A DNA stretch of 64,000 nucleotides from Bugulina stolonifera (lineage: Eukaryota > Bryozoa > Gymnolaemata > Cheilostomatida > Bugulidae). The stretch lies in assembly GCA_935421135.1 (NCBI GenBank), contig OW285195.1, positions 930,001-994,000 on the forward strand, in the 5' to 3' direction. Within the stretch, counting starts at the first letter, position 1, and each line of letters begins with the position of its first letter. The notes beneath the pieces were generated by a model that was not told where the DNA came from, did no database searches, and was given only the letters and a program-made list of their open reading frames with translations. Position numbers and translations under genes: made by a program. Of the stretch, positions 1 to 11,100 are shown piece by piece.

Positions 1-1080
1 TACACGTCAAAGACCACTGAGTAAACCAAGCAGAGCAATTACCTGAATTGATGCACACGACTTCCAGTTAGTGTAGACTTCCAGTTAGTGTATAAAACAC
101 GTCATGCGGGTTTCCTAGTTTTGCAACATTGCCCATTACCTGCAAGCAGCATGTAGGTAAGCGTAGCGGCGGTGGGTCCAAAGCCAAGGCTGTGGGTCCA
201 AGTTCGAGGTCCATGGGTAGGCTCCATTTGTTCCTCAGATATGATACATTGGCTTCCGTATTGATTTGCACCTTCAGCAAGAAAGATATGCCATTGCATC
301 AGCATGTAGCATTGGTAAAAAATAATGACATGCAATGTACCCAAACGACATACATACGAACTTTCTATAATTACACATAGTCATGTACATAGCATAATGC
401 ATAATTGTTACATGTACATGAACATGTCAGCATAGAACCAGCATTGTGACTCAAGAAAAATGGAAGGAAAAACCTAGCGATGAATTAACCTGTTAACATA
501 CAGAAATAGTTGGAAAAAATCTAGTACTTTCATCACTCCATCTAATACAAAAACCCATGATGTGTCTATAGGTAGCTACACTAACTGTATGGACATCAAT
601 ATTTATTTAATTTGCTCAGTTATTATTACTGGCCTCGGGTAGATACTAGGTATATGAACATTGTAGGGTACGAACATAGTAGGTGCACACCTAGTTTACA
701 AAAAAGTTGATTCACCTTGAATATGAGCTGGTCGTTGGTCAACAATGCCACCAGACAGAGGAAAGGAAACTCGTTGAAGTTATGGAGGTTTCTTATTGCA
801 GCTGTAGAAAGCACATGTAAGTTACAGTTAGTATTGAAGAATCTTCCCAGTCACAGTCAGTAAATACCTCGATATCTTAGGAAGTCAAGCAAAATTACAC
901 ATGTTCAGGTTAGATGTACGAGAACAGTAACTTTGAGGATGTTGCCGGTTTTGAAATAGTTCAAAGATCTGTCAGTGAAAATTAACATGCTAGAAATTAA
1001 ATATTTGATCATGACAAGTCAGTTAAAATTTTACAGCACACTATAATCGCTATCAACTCACTATATTGTTCTGTTTGTAG

Positions 1081-1249
1081 AGTGGACTCAATTGTCTTCC
1101 ATTACTCTCAATATGCACCAAAAGACTGCCACCAAGTTCCACAGGACAACTCCTAATATATTCAATAAGCTGAATAAATTGCATCAGCATCGACATACAG
1201 GTAATGTAGAACCGCTCTTCAGTGAATCAAATCCCAGGCCGGGTCAAGG
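1081..1249 (+). other. Possible small exon, copy 1 of a repeated Phe-His motif
   Basis: The segment is preceded by TTCTGTTTGTAG (acceptor-like) and followed by CAAG|GTAAAT (donor-like). It reads open with a core KTATKFHRTTPNIFN. A closely similar DNA stretch lies at 1616-1656, and a weaker one at about 3646-3780, which also retains the downstream pattern GAATC-AATCC-AGG. This looks like a diverged, duplicated small exon. The product is unknown and the exon call is inference. Confidence 0.3.
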
Positions 1250-1615
1250 TAAATCTACATGTATACACATTACAACATGATGAATGACAAAATAGCAACA
1301 TTTGTAATTTAGAATTACAATTCAATGTAAATAGGTCAAGTTTATCATTAACACCGTTCACTAACTTTCTCTTGTTGGGTATTGCTGGTAATGACATTGT
1401 ACTTGAACATAGAATAACAATGTGTGTAGATAGAGTAAGATCATTGACAAGAGATGTGACTCCCAGAGTTGACAGCGATCGTAGCCATTTAGTTGGAAAA
1501 CTGTAAACATAAAATATTCGATCTGCAGAAGTCAGTTAGATATTCACTATGAGTACTCACTATGACTACAAATATATTTGTAGAAGAGAGCATAGCTTCT
1601 AGATGCACCTGCAGA

Positions 1616-1656
1616 CTGCAAGCAAGTTCCATGGGACAACTCCAATATACTGCAAT
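1616..1656 (+). repeat. Copy 2 of the repeated Phe-His exon-like motif
   Basis: About 41 bp resemble 1126-1166: both read CTGC..-GCAAGTTCCA--GGACAACTCC-AATATA with few differences. One frame encodes QTASKFHGTTPIYC, aligning with KTATKFHRTTPNIF of copy 1. It is preceded by CACCTGCAG, which could serve as an acceptor. It could be a pseudo-exon or an old interspersed repeat. Confidence 0.3.
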
Positions 1657-2612
1657 GTGTCTTTCAAGTTGTGATTACATACATGTACATGTAACTCTTG
1701 GGTGTGAGTACACAACCTTGGCCAAAGTTGAAGGAGTTATGCTCTCTCTCTGTCTTCTCTTGATGCTTGAAACGACCCATATCGATGGCAATAAATCGAT
1801 GTGTACAATGAAAAATTTGAAATTTAATGTAGTAGTTTACAAAGGAAAGAATGTACTTGTACATACTGAATCTGTGGAGGTTCAATAATCAATTTGTATC
1901 AAAAAGAATGGAAGGGATACTGCAGCATCTGCAACAGCCTTAGACTTGGTGTATCTGAGCTAGCTAGTGGGTAGCTACAGAAGCTATATTAGAGAAAGCA
2001 ATTAGCAAGATATTTGTCCACCACAATTCATTTACTTTATTCAGTTACGTGTGTAAAGTTGAACATTTGGGAGGCACTGATCATTTAACTTTGCACTATC
2101 TTACCTGCCAAGAAGAGCAAACAGATTTAAGGAAGTGTGCTGGGGTGCACATGTAGAGAAGAGCATAGTGTAGCTTGGACAGGAAAGGTAACGTCTGTTT
2201 CAGGGTCATTGTATGCCTGAAAATATCACATGGTTATGTAAAATTATATTCAAATGGTATCCCAACATTCTGTTGAAAAACAAGCTGACAATATGTTAAG
2301 TCTGTACATGTATTAGTCCCATAGCTAGTAAACTTGCAAACTTGCATGTCAGAAGCAATGGGTGTTATTCTGCATGCAAATTACAGCAAATTATTTAGGA
2401 TCATTGGCTATGAATATTTTCTCATGCATTTTGTACATATGTATAACGTATATATACTATTTCTATTAATTTTACCTCACATTGTAGCAGTGTTGAGAGA
2501 ACTTCTTTCACCATAACTGAGTGGTAGAATTATGCCTGTCAACAGGAGTTAAAAGCCAGTCTACAAAGGTAACAACAATAAGGTACATCAAATAACATAA
2601 ATGGTGATGATT

Positions 2613-2887
2613 ATTTTAATTGGTAGTGGTAAAAGACGTGGGTGTGATGTGAGGATTAAATGGGGTGAGAGTAGAAGAAGACAACTCCAACCAAAGTGAC
2701 TGCCGTTGGAATGCTTAGAGTAGGGCGGAGAGAACATGTAACCCCAATCTCCCTAACCAAAAGCTAAGTTTCAATCTTTAGCTCCTCCTAGTAAAAACAG
2801 ACATTCTAACATCAGTTGCAGTTGTCTTCACGCTCTCACGACATTTATTTCTAACGTCACACCTTTTACTACTACCACATTTTAATT
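2613..2887. mobile_element. Foldback MITE-like element with flanking direct repeats
   Basis: The direct repeat ATTTTAATT occurs at 2613-2621 and 2879-2887 and flanks an inverted pair: TGGTAGTGGTAAAAG from 2621 and, on the other strand from 2877, TGGTAGTAGTAAAAG (14 of 15 identical). The inverted homology continues inward. GTGAGAG..GAAGACAACT..CAAC near 2667-2692 pairs with the complement of 2817-2841, and ACTG..GTT.GAATG near 2700 pairs with the complement of the segment near 2790-2815. Nearly the whole 257 bp is therefore a decayed foldback. There is no coding capacity, so it would depend on a transposase in trans. The 8-9 bp repeat fits hAT- or Mutator-type target duplication, but the superfamily is not settled. 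Confidence 0.7.
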
Positions 2888-4500
2888 AACCAGATAGGCA
2901 GGTACAACGCAGGTTCCAATCATGAACTATCTCACATGAGGTTAAGGTGCTAATTTAAAATTTCGCAGCATCAAAAGTTTTACTTTGAAAATAAGATTGT
3001 TTAAACTTATACAAAGCTTCCAAATAGTGCTGAGTAAGAAGTAGAAAAATTGGAGATGGCCTCCGTTCTTCTCTAAAACTTGAGCAGATATGTTATCTTC
3101 GGTTTTATTCACTACCACTGTGATCCCTACTACAGCCATCTAACTTTTCAACTACTGTACCTAACAGTTTTCCAATTGATTGGTGAATATACATGTAGGC
3201 TGCTTGTGTGGCAAATGTAGAACATACCTACTCAGTTCCTGGCGCATTGAGCCTGTTGCATGTGGCCAATATCTAGTTTACTAAAGGAACACTTCACATA
3301 GCCTACATATTTAATATTTGCAATGAAAGCAGTTGTGACTACTTAATATTACTCTTTTTGTGTGACCGAGTTGAGCTAATGGGCAAAAAGTGACAAAAAT
3401 TGGCATTAGAATAAGGGTGGGTGACTCCCACTTGTAAAACAATTGTAGACATTTTAAACATGGTGGCTAACTTTTTGCAACCTACAGCATTTATTTGGTG
3501 AGTTTGCACAAATCTCAGAATTTAAATAAATAATTTAAAACTATTTCAGGACAACTACAGATTCCATGTTCCCCATTAGCCCACATGTCTGTATAACATG
3601 GCTCCATGCAAATATGAAAACACTCACTGTTTATGTTGTAGGAAAGACCTCCAGCGAATTCCACAAGACCAGTCTCAATATGTACCTCCATAATATACTT
3701 CTTTCCTATAAACCAGCAATCTCTTCAATGGACAGGAAACACTCTCAAATGAATCTAATCCAAGGCAGAATCAAAGCTATTTTACATGTTCATATATCAC
3801 TGTGAATCACAGCACATATTAGGCCTACATTGCAAAGCTGAAATGCTAACATAACCATTTACAAAAAGGAGTTAAGTAAAATATGCCAAGTCAAATTGAA
3901 TGTAGGGTGCTGGTGGTAGTTCCTAGTAGACTGGATCCAAGCATATTTAGGATAAGTGACATCATTGATGTGGGATATTGTGATCATTTTAAAAGAGTTA
4001 TAAGCAATTTAACGAGCAGCAAAAATCACTGCAAATCTAATCATTTAATTTTTCCAAGCTTTAGAAGAAGTTTTAGACAACAAATGAAGTTGACTCACTA
4101 TTTCTCATGTATATCTATATCTTTTGTCGGAGTAAGGAGATTCCGGTTCCTTGGAGAGCTGGAGTATATCAAGTAATAATCTGACCTCTACTGCAACCAA
4201 CTTCCACAAAAAGATCTCTCAAGGTAGCACAGACTCTCTCTAATAGCCCCTCTTTACTTTGACCTTCAATAGTGCCAAGTTTGTTGTTCATCACACTACA
4301 AAAAAATGGTGACTGACAACAATTTAAGTGGGTAACTGGTGTAGACAACTCCTCTTTTTTCATGCAGTCACCGGGTCGGTATCAGTCACTTAGGGCAAAG
4401 TAAATTTCAAGTTGTAGAACAAGCTGCTAACAAAATGTAAATATAAATCAGGCATAAAATTATCATTTAACAGCAGCACCACATGTTTGAGTAGACACAA
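2888..4500. other. Host-type intergenic or intronic DNA with no recognised gene
   Basis: The stretch contains short open frames only. The longest (3883-4176, 97 codons) has no domain I recognise. Two more occurrences of the Phe-His exon-like motif are near 3646-3690 (core KTSSEFHKTSLNMY) and 4188-4223 (core STATNFHKKISQ, directly followed by the donor-like AAG|GTAGCA). A small perfect hairpin GTGGG-tgact-CCCAC lies near 3417-3431. Nothing else is supported. Confidence 0.45.
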
Positions 4501-4700
4501 TAATAATTGAAAATTCAAATTATATTATTAATTATCTACGCTGTAAGTGTATGAAATTTATATTGTTATAGTAATATTTTTATATTATTTTATTTATGAA
4601 AACAACAATTATATTATTATGAATATTATTATTAATTATATACATGAGAAATAATAATAAAAAGCGTAGAAGAGCTATTCAAGTATTAAATGCATTTATA
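4501..4700. other. Very AT-rich tract with short inverted ends
   Basis: Runs of TTATTA/TAATAA make up most of this segment. TCTACGCT near 4537 and AGCGTAGA near 4663 are an 8-bp inverted pair around the AT-rich core, which could be a decayed MITE or simple low-complexity DNA. No gene is visible. Confidence 0.35.
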
Positions 4701-4947
4701 TACTAACACTCACATTTAACAAAGCTGCTGAAGAAGGATCAACTAGATCGGAGTGATTGATAAACGGAAGCACAGAAGCGGTGTTGCCCCTAATTAAATC
4801 CACAAGCCGAGCCAAGTAATTAATGGCCGAGCCACTATAATATTGAAGGAGGGAACACAACTTTCAAATAGTAGGTAGTTAGACCCAGTACCCGCGCCAA
4901 CCCCGGAGATGACGGCCCGCAGGTTCATCGTGCGAATCACGGGCTAA

Positions 4948-5190
4948 AATAGAAGAAAACTCCGAAAATTTTTTTCAAAACGCGTTTCCTTAACATCGAT
5001 GAGTAGTAGTGAAACTTCATTTAGCCCAAATGGGGATTCACAGTCAAACCCAGTAGTACCAGAATCCGAGCCAATGGAAAGTAGTAGCGGAGGACCAGAA
5101 CCAATTGACAATTCCAGCCGTTGTGTGAACTCTCCCATTTCGGCTCCTATGACACTACGGTCAGGTCGGGTAGTCAAACCGCGTAATTGA
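4948..5190 (+). pseudogene. C-terminal tail of a Ty3-type pol (truncated)
   Basis: The frame is open from 4948, after the in-frame TAA at 4945-4947, with an ATG at 4999, and ends at 5190. The protein is Ser/Pro/Glu-rich and disordered and finishes TLRSGRVVKPRN-stop. A short disordered tail ending in (T/R)-S-G-R-x-x-K/R-P is typical of the extreme C-terminus of Ty3/Gypsy polyproteins, after the integrase. The right-hand element in this window ends comparably, with RYGRTIRPPKRLNL. About 190 bp downstream come a polypurine tract and an LTR, which is the expected order. No protease, RT, RNase H or integrase core is recognisable upstream, so only the 3' end of the element survives. The GC-richer 4885-4945 may be another scrap of it but is not recognisable. 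Confidence 0.55.
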
Positions 5191-5376
5191 TCTAATCTTT
5201 AGCGAACAGTTTGCGTCAACCTCACACCTAGCTTTGAAATATGACAGTTGTTTGCACTAAATTTTACTAATCTGTTTTTGTGTAGTTTGGATTTTTTTTA
5301 TGTATATTTATGTTAACATACATTGTAATTATTATTTCTCTTTTTATGATTGTTAGATTAACTGATAGTTCATCTT

Positions 5377-5388
5377 AAAAATAGGGGA
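5377..5388 (+). promoter_or_regulatory. Polypurine tract of the left LTR element
   Basis: AAAATAGGGGA abuts the TG that opens the LTR at 5389. This is the position and composition expected for the plus-strand DNA primer used in LTR-retrotransposon reverse transcription. Confidence 0.7.
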
Positions 5389-5417
5389 TGTTGTATGATT
5401 ACTGCTACTGACATAGC

Positions 5418-5424
5418 TATAAGA
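5418..5424 (+). promoter_or_regulatory. TATA-like box in the left LTR
   Basis: TATAAGA lies about 30 bp into the LTR, a plausible core promoter position for a short LTR. Transcription from it would run into the satellite array. Confidence 0.4.
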
Positions 5425-5514
5425 TTATCCTCTAGCAAGCATAGCATATGTAGCAGCATGTTGTATGTTCAGTTGAGCTTCAGACCTGTTTTAGGACTGA
5501 CATGTCATGTATGC

Positions 5515-5520
5515 AATAAA
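5515..5520 (+). terminator. Poly(A) signal in the left LTR
   Basis: AATAAA sits 22 bp before the LTR end, as expected for 3' end formation within R/U5 of a compact LTR. Confidence 0.5.
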
Positions 5521-5542
5521 CCATAACCAGTATAATACAACA

Positions 5543-6023
5543 AATACATAGAAGGCATTGTATGTAATCAATGTATTTTATGCATTCTATGCATAGAATA
5601 CATAGATTGCATTCTATGCAGAGAATACATTGATCACATAGAATGCATTCTATGCACTCTATGCATTCGATGTAATCTATGCATTCTATGCATAGAATAA
5701 ATAGATTGCATTCTATGCACTCTATGCATAGAATACATAGATTGCACTCCATGCACTCTATGCATTCTATGTAACCTGTGCATTCTATGCATAGAATACA
5801 TAGATTGCATTCTATGCATTCTATGCATAGAATACATAGATTGCATTCTATGCACTCTATGCATTCCATGTAATCTATGCATTCTATGTATCCTATACAT
5901 TCGATGCATTTGATGCATAGAACACATTTTATGCATAGAATGCATAGAATACATTGATCGCATAGAATGCATTCTATGCACTCTATGCATTCCATGTAAT
6001 CTATGTGTTCTATGTATTCTATG
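5543..6023 (-). repeat. Left-edge satellite block in inverted orientation
   Basis: The first ~480 bp are the reverse complement of modules found forward elsewhere. For example, 5543-5650 is the complement of a module seen forward at about 11300-11406, containing TGTGATCAATGTATTC, CTCTGCATAG and ATTGATTACATACAATG. The orientation change falls at the perfect palindrome ATTCTATGCATAGAAT (6016-6031), after which modules read forward. Confidence 0.8.
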
Positions 6024-6894
6024 CATAGAATGAATAGGTTAAATGGAATGCATAGAGTGCATAGATTGCAATCTATGTATTCTATGCATAGAGTGCATAG
6101 ATTGCACGGAATGCATTCTGTGCATTCTATGTCTTCTATGTGTTCTATGCATAGAATGCATAGAATGCAATCTGAAGTGTAGGTATTCTATGCATAGAAC
6201 GCATAGATTCCATGGAATGCATAGAGTGCGTAGAATGCATTCTATGTGATCAATGTATTCTATGCATAGAATGCATAAGAATCATTTATTACATACAATG
6301 CCTTCTATGTATTCGATGTATTCTATGTATTCGATACATCGAATGCATAGGATGCAATCTATGTATTTTATGCATAGAGTGCATAGGTTACATGGAATGC
6401 ATTCTATGCATTCTATGTCTACTATGTCTTCTATGTATTCAATGTGTTCTATGCATAGAGTGCATTGAATGCAATCTATGTATTCTATGCATAGAATGGA
6501 TAGATTACATGAAATGCATAGAGTGCATAGAATGCATTCTATGTGATCAATGTATTCTATGCATAAAATGCATAAAATACATTGATTACATATAATGCCT
6601 TCTATGTGTCCAATGTATTCTATGTATTCTATGCATCGAATCCATAGAATGCAATCTATGTAATCTATGCATAGAGTGCATAGATTACATGGAATGCATT
6701 ATATGCATTCTATGTCTTCTATGTCTTCTTTGTATTCAATGTATTCTATGCATAGAATGCATCGAATGCAAACTATGTATTCTATGCATAGAATAAATAG
6801 GTTAAATGGAATGCATAGAGTGCATAGAGTGCAATCTATAGAGTGCATGGATTGCACGGAATGCATTCTGTGCATTCTATGTATTCTATGTATT

Positions 6895-8130
6895 CTATGC
6901 ATAGAACGCATAGATTACATGGAATGCATAGAGTGCATAGAATGCATTCTATGTGATCAATGTATTCTATGCATTCTATGCATAAAATGTATTATATGCA
7001 TCGAATGCATAGAATACATAGAATGCATAGATTACATGGAATGCATAGAGTGCACAGAATGCAATCTATGTGTTCTATGCAATGCATAGACTACATAGAA
7101 TGCATAGAACTCATAAAACGCATAGAATGCACTTTATGCATCCTATGCATTCTATGCATTCAGTGCATAGAATGCATTCTATGTGATCAATGTATTCTAT
7201 TCATTCTATGCATAAAAGGTATTTTCTGCACCGAATGCATAGAATACATAGAATGCATAGATTACATAGAATGCATAGAGTGCATAGAGTGCAATCTATG
7301 TACTCTATGCATAGAACGCATAGATTACATGGAATGCATAGAGTGCATAGAATGCATTCTATGTGATCAATGTATTCTGTGCATTCTATGCATAAAATGT
7401 ATTATATGCATCGAATGCATAGAATACATAGAATGCATAGATTACATGGAATGCATAGAGTGCACAGAATGCAATCTATGTGTTCTATGCAATGCATAGA
7501 CTACATAGAATGCATAGAACTCATAAAACGCATGGAATGCACTCTATGCATCCTATGCATTCTATGCATTCAGTGCATAGATTGCATTTTATGTGATCAA
7601 TGTATTCTATTCATTCTATGCATAAAAGGTATTTTCTGCACCGAATGCATAGAATACATAGAATGCATAGATTACATAGAATGCATAGAGTGCATAGAGT
7701 GCAATCTATGTACTCTATGCATAGAACGCATAGATTACATGGAATGCATAGAGTGCATAGAATGCATTCTATGTGATCAATGTATTCTGTGCATTCTATG
7801 CATAAAATGTATTATATGCATCGAATGCATAGAATACATAGAATGCATAGATTACATGGAACGCATAGCGTGCACAGAATGCAATCTATGTGTTCTATGC
7901 AATGCATAGACTACATAGAATGCATAGAACTCATAAAACGCATGGAATGCACTCTATGCATCCTATGCATTCTATGCATTCAGTGCATAGATTGCATTTT
8001 ATGTGATCAATGTATTCTATTCATTCTATGCATAAAATGTATTCTATGCACCGAATGCATAGAATACATAGAATGCATAGATTACATGGAATGCATAGAG
8101 TGCATAGAGTGCAATCTATGTATTCTATGT
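6895..8130 (+). repeat. Three tandem copies of a ~410-bp higher-order repeat
   Basis: The module containing TGTGATCAATGTATTC, ATGCATAAAATGTATTATATGCATCG and GAACTCATAAAACGCAT recurs with starts near 6960, 7370 and 7780, a 410-bp period, with few substitutions. The third copy drifts into a different module near 8090. Related single copies recur near 10010, 14083, 17952, 28657 and, more diverged, inside each 1,632/1,686-bp unit further right. Confidence 0.85.
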
Positions 8131-11100
8131 ATTCTATGCATGGAATGCATAGAATACATAGAAGACATAGAATTATATGTATTCTATGCATAGAATGCAT
8201 ATAATGCAATATATGTATTCTATGCATAGCACGCATAGATTACATGGAATGCATAGAGTGAATAGAATGCATTCTATGTGATTAATGTATTCTATGCATT
8301 CTATGCATAAAATGTGTTCTATGCATCGAATGCATCGAATGTATAGGATACATAGAATGCATAGATTACATGGAATGCATAGAGTGCATAGAAGGCAATC
8401 TATGTATTCTATGCATAGAATGCATAGAATGCAATCGATGTATTCTATGCATAGAACGCATAGGTTACATGGAATGCATAGAGTGCATAGAGTGCAATCT
8501 ATGTATTTTATGCATAGAGTGCATAGAATGTAATCTAGGTATTCTATGCATAGAACGCATAGATTCTATGGAATGCATAGAGTGCATAGAATGCATTCTA
8601 TGCGATCAATGTATTCTATGCATTCTATGCATAAAATGTGTTCTATGCATCGAATGCATCGAATGTATAGGATACATAGAATGCATAGATTACATGGAGT
8701 GCATAGAGTGCATAGAATGCAATCTATGTATTCTATGCATAGAATGCATAGTATGCAATCTATGTATCCTATGCATAGAACGCATAGATTACATGGAATG
8801 CATAGAGTGCATAGAATGCAATCTATGTGATCAATGTATTCTATGAATAGAATGCATAAAATACATTGATTACATACAATCTCTTCTATGTATTCAATGT
8901 ATTCGATGTATTCTATGCATCGAATGCATAGAATGCAATCTATGTATTCTATGCATAGAGTGCGTAGGTTACATGGAATGAATTCTATGCATTCTATGTC
9001 TTCTATGTCTTCTATATATTCAAATTATTCTATGCATAGAATGCAATCTATGTATTCTATGCATAGAATGCATAGATTACATGGAATGCATAGAATGCAT
9101 AGAATGCATTCTATGTGATAAATGTATTCTATGCATTCTATACATAAAATGTACTCTATGCATCGAATGCATAGAATACATAGAATGCATAGATTACATG
9201 GAATGCATTATATGCATGCTATGTCTTCTATGTCTTCTATGTATTCCATGTATTCTATGCATAGAATGCATAGTATGCAATCTATGTATCCTATGCATAG
9301 AACGCATAGATTACATGGAATGCATAGAGTGCATAGAATGCATTCTATGTGATCAATGTATTCTATGAATAGAATGCATAAAATACATTGATTACATACA
9401 ATCTCTTCTATGTATTCAATGTATTCGATGTATTCTATGCATCGAATGCATAGAATGCAATCTATGTATTCTATGCATAGAACGCATCGATTACATGGAA
9501 TGCATAGAATGCATAGAATGCATTCTATGCGATCAATGTATTCTATGCATTCTATGCATAAGATGTGTTCTATGCATCGAATGCATCGAATGTATAGGAT
9601 ACATAGAATGCATAGTTTACATGGAATGCATAGAGTGCATAGAATGCAATCTATGTATGCTATGCATAGAATGCATAGAATACATAGAAGACATCGAATT
9701 ATATGTACATATATTCTATGCATAGAATGTATTGAATGCAATATATGTATGCATAAAATGTATTCTATGCATCGTATGCATAGAATACATAGAATGCATA
9801 GATTAAATGGAATGCATAGAGTTCATAGAGTGCAATCTATGTATTCTATGCATAGAGTGCATAGATTGCACGGAATGCATTCTATGTCTTCTATGTATTC
9901 TATGCATAGAATGCATATAATGCAATCTATGTATTCTATGCATAGAACGCATAGATTACATGGAACGCATAGAGTGCATAGAATGCATTCTATGTGATCA
10001 ATTTATTCTATGCATTCTATGCATAAAATGTATTATATGCATCGAATGCATAGAATACATAGAATGCATAGACTAAATGGAATGCATAGAGTGCATAGAA
10101 TGCAATCTATGTGTTCTATGCAATGCATAGACTACATAGAATGCATAGAACTCATAAAACGCATAGAATGCACTCTATGCATCCTATGCATTCTATGCAT
10201 TCAGTGCATAGAATGCATTCTATCTGATCAATGTATTCTGTTCATTCTATGCATAAAATGTATTCTATGCACCGAATGCATAGAATACATAGAATGCATA
10301 GATTACATGGAATGCATAGAGTGCAATAAGTGCAATCTATGTATTCTATGTATTCTATGCATGGAATGCATAGAATACGTAGAAGACATAGAATTATATG
10401 TATTCTTTGCATAGAATGCATAGTATGCATTCTATGTGATCAATGTATTCTATGCATAGAATGCATAAAATACATTGATTACATACAATGCCTTCTATGT
10501 ATTCAATGTATTCTATGTATTCGATGCATCGAATGCATAAAATGCAATCTATGTAATCTATGCATAGAGTGCATAGATTAGATGGAATGCATTATATGCA
10601 TTCTATGTCTTCTATGTCTTCTATGTATTCAATGTATTCTATGCATAGAATGCATAGAATGCAATCGATGTATCCTATGCATAAAATGAATAGGTTACAT
10701 GGAATGCATAGAGTGCATAGAGTGCAATCTATGTATTCTATGCATAGAGTGCATAGATTGCGCGGAATGCATTCTGTGCATTCTATGTCTTCTATGTATT
10801 CTATGCATAGAATGCAATCTAGGTATTCTATGCATAGAACGCATAGATTACATGGAATGCATAGAGTGAATAGAATGCATTCCATGCGATCAATGTATTC
10901 TATGCATTCTATGCATAAAATGTGTTCTATGCATGGAATGCATCGAATGTATAGGATACATAGAATGCATAGATTACATGGAATGCATAGAGTGCATCGA
11001 GTGCAATCTATGTATTCTATGCATAGAACGCATAGATTACATGGAATGCATAGAGTGCATAGAATGCCTTCTATGTGATCAATGTATTCTATGCATTCTA

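Larger units (their letters stand above)
1..2612. other. Left flank, host-type non-coding DNA with no recognised gene
   Basis: AT-rich sequence with only short open frames on both strands, none with a recognisable domain. Splice-like signals occur, for example a pyrimidine-rich stretch ending in TAG just before 1081 and CAAGGTAAAT near 1248, so parts may be exons or introns of an unidentified gene. The open frame at 1562-1888 (108 codons) matches nothing I recognise and has no supporting composition. Two fragments of a recurring exon-like motif (1126-1166 and 1616-1656) are listed separately. Confidence 0.5.
5389..5542 (+). repeat. 3' LTR (154 bp) of the truncated left Ty3-type element
   Basis: It starts TGTTGTAT and ends ATACAACA, a perfect 8-bp terminal inverted repeat with canonical TG...CA. 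It holds a TATA-like TATAAGA at 5418-5424 and a poly(A) signal AATAAA at 5515-5520, giving a plausible U3-R-U5 order. No second copy of this LTR is seen in 1-5388, so the 5' end of the element is missing. The terminal CA is followed at once by satellite DNA. Confidence 0.85.

Noticed and set aside
3883..4176. 97-codon open frame as a gene
   Set aside because: No domain, no composition signal and no neighbouring support. It is the length expected by chance in this much AT-rich DNA with few GC-rich stops.
4885..4945. tRNA or SINE-like head in the GC-richer stretch
   Set aside because: No convincing A and B boxes at proper spacing and no cloverleaf could be drawn. A scrap of coding sequence is equally possible, so no call is made.
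1..5388. 5' LTR of the left element
   Set aside because: I searched for the LTR start (TGTTGTATGATTAC) and end (TATAATACAACA) and found no second copy.
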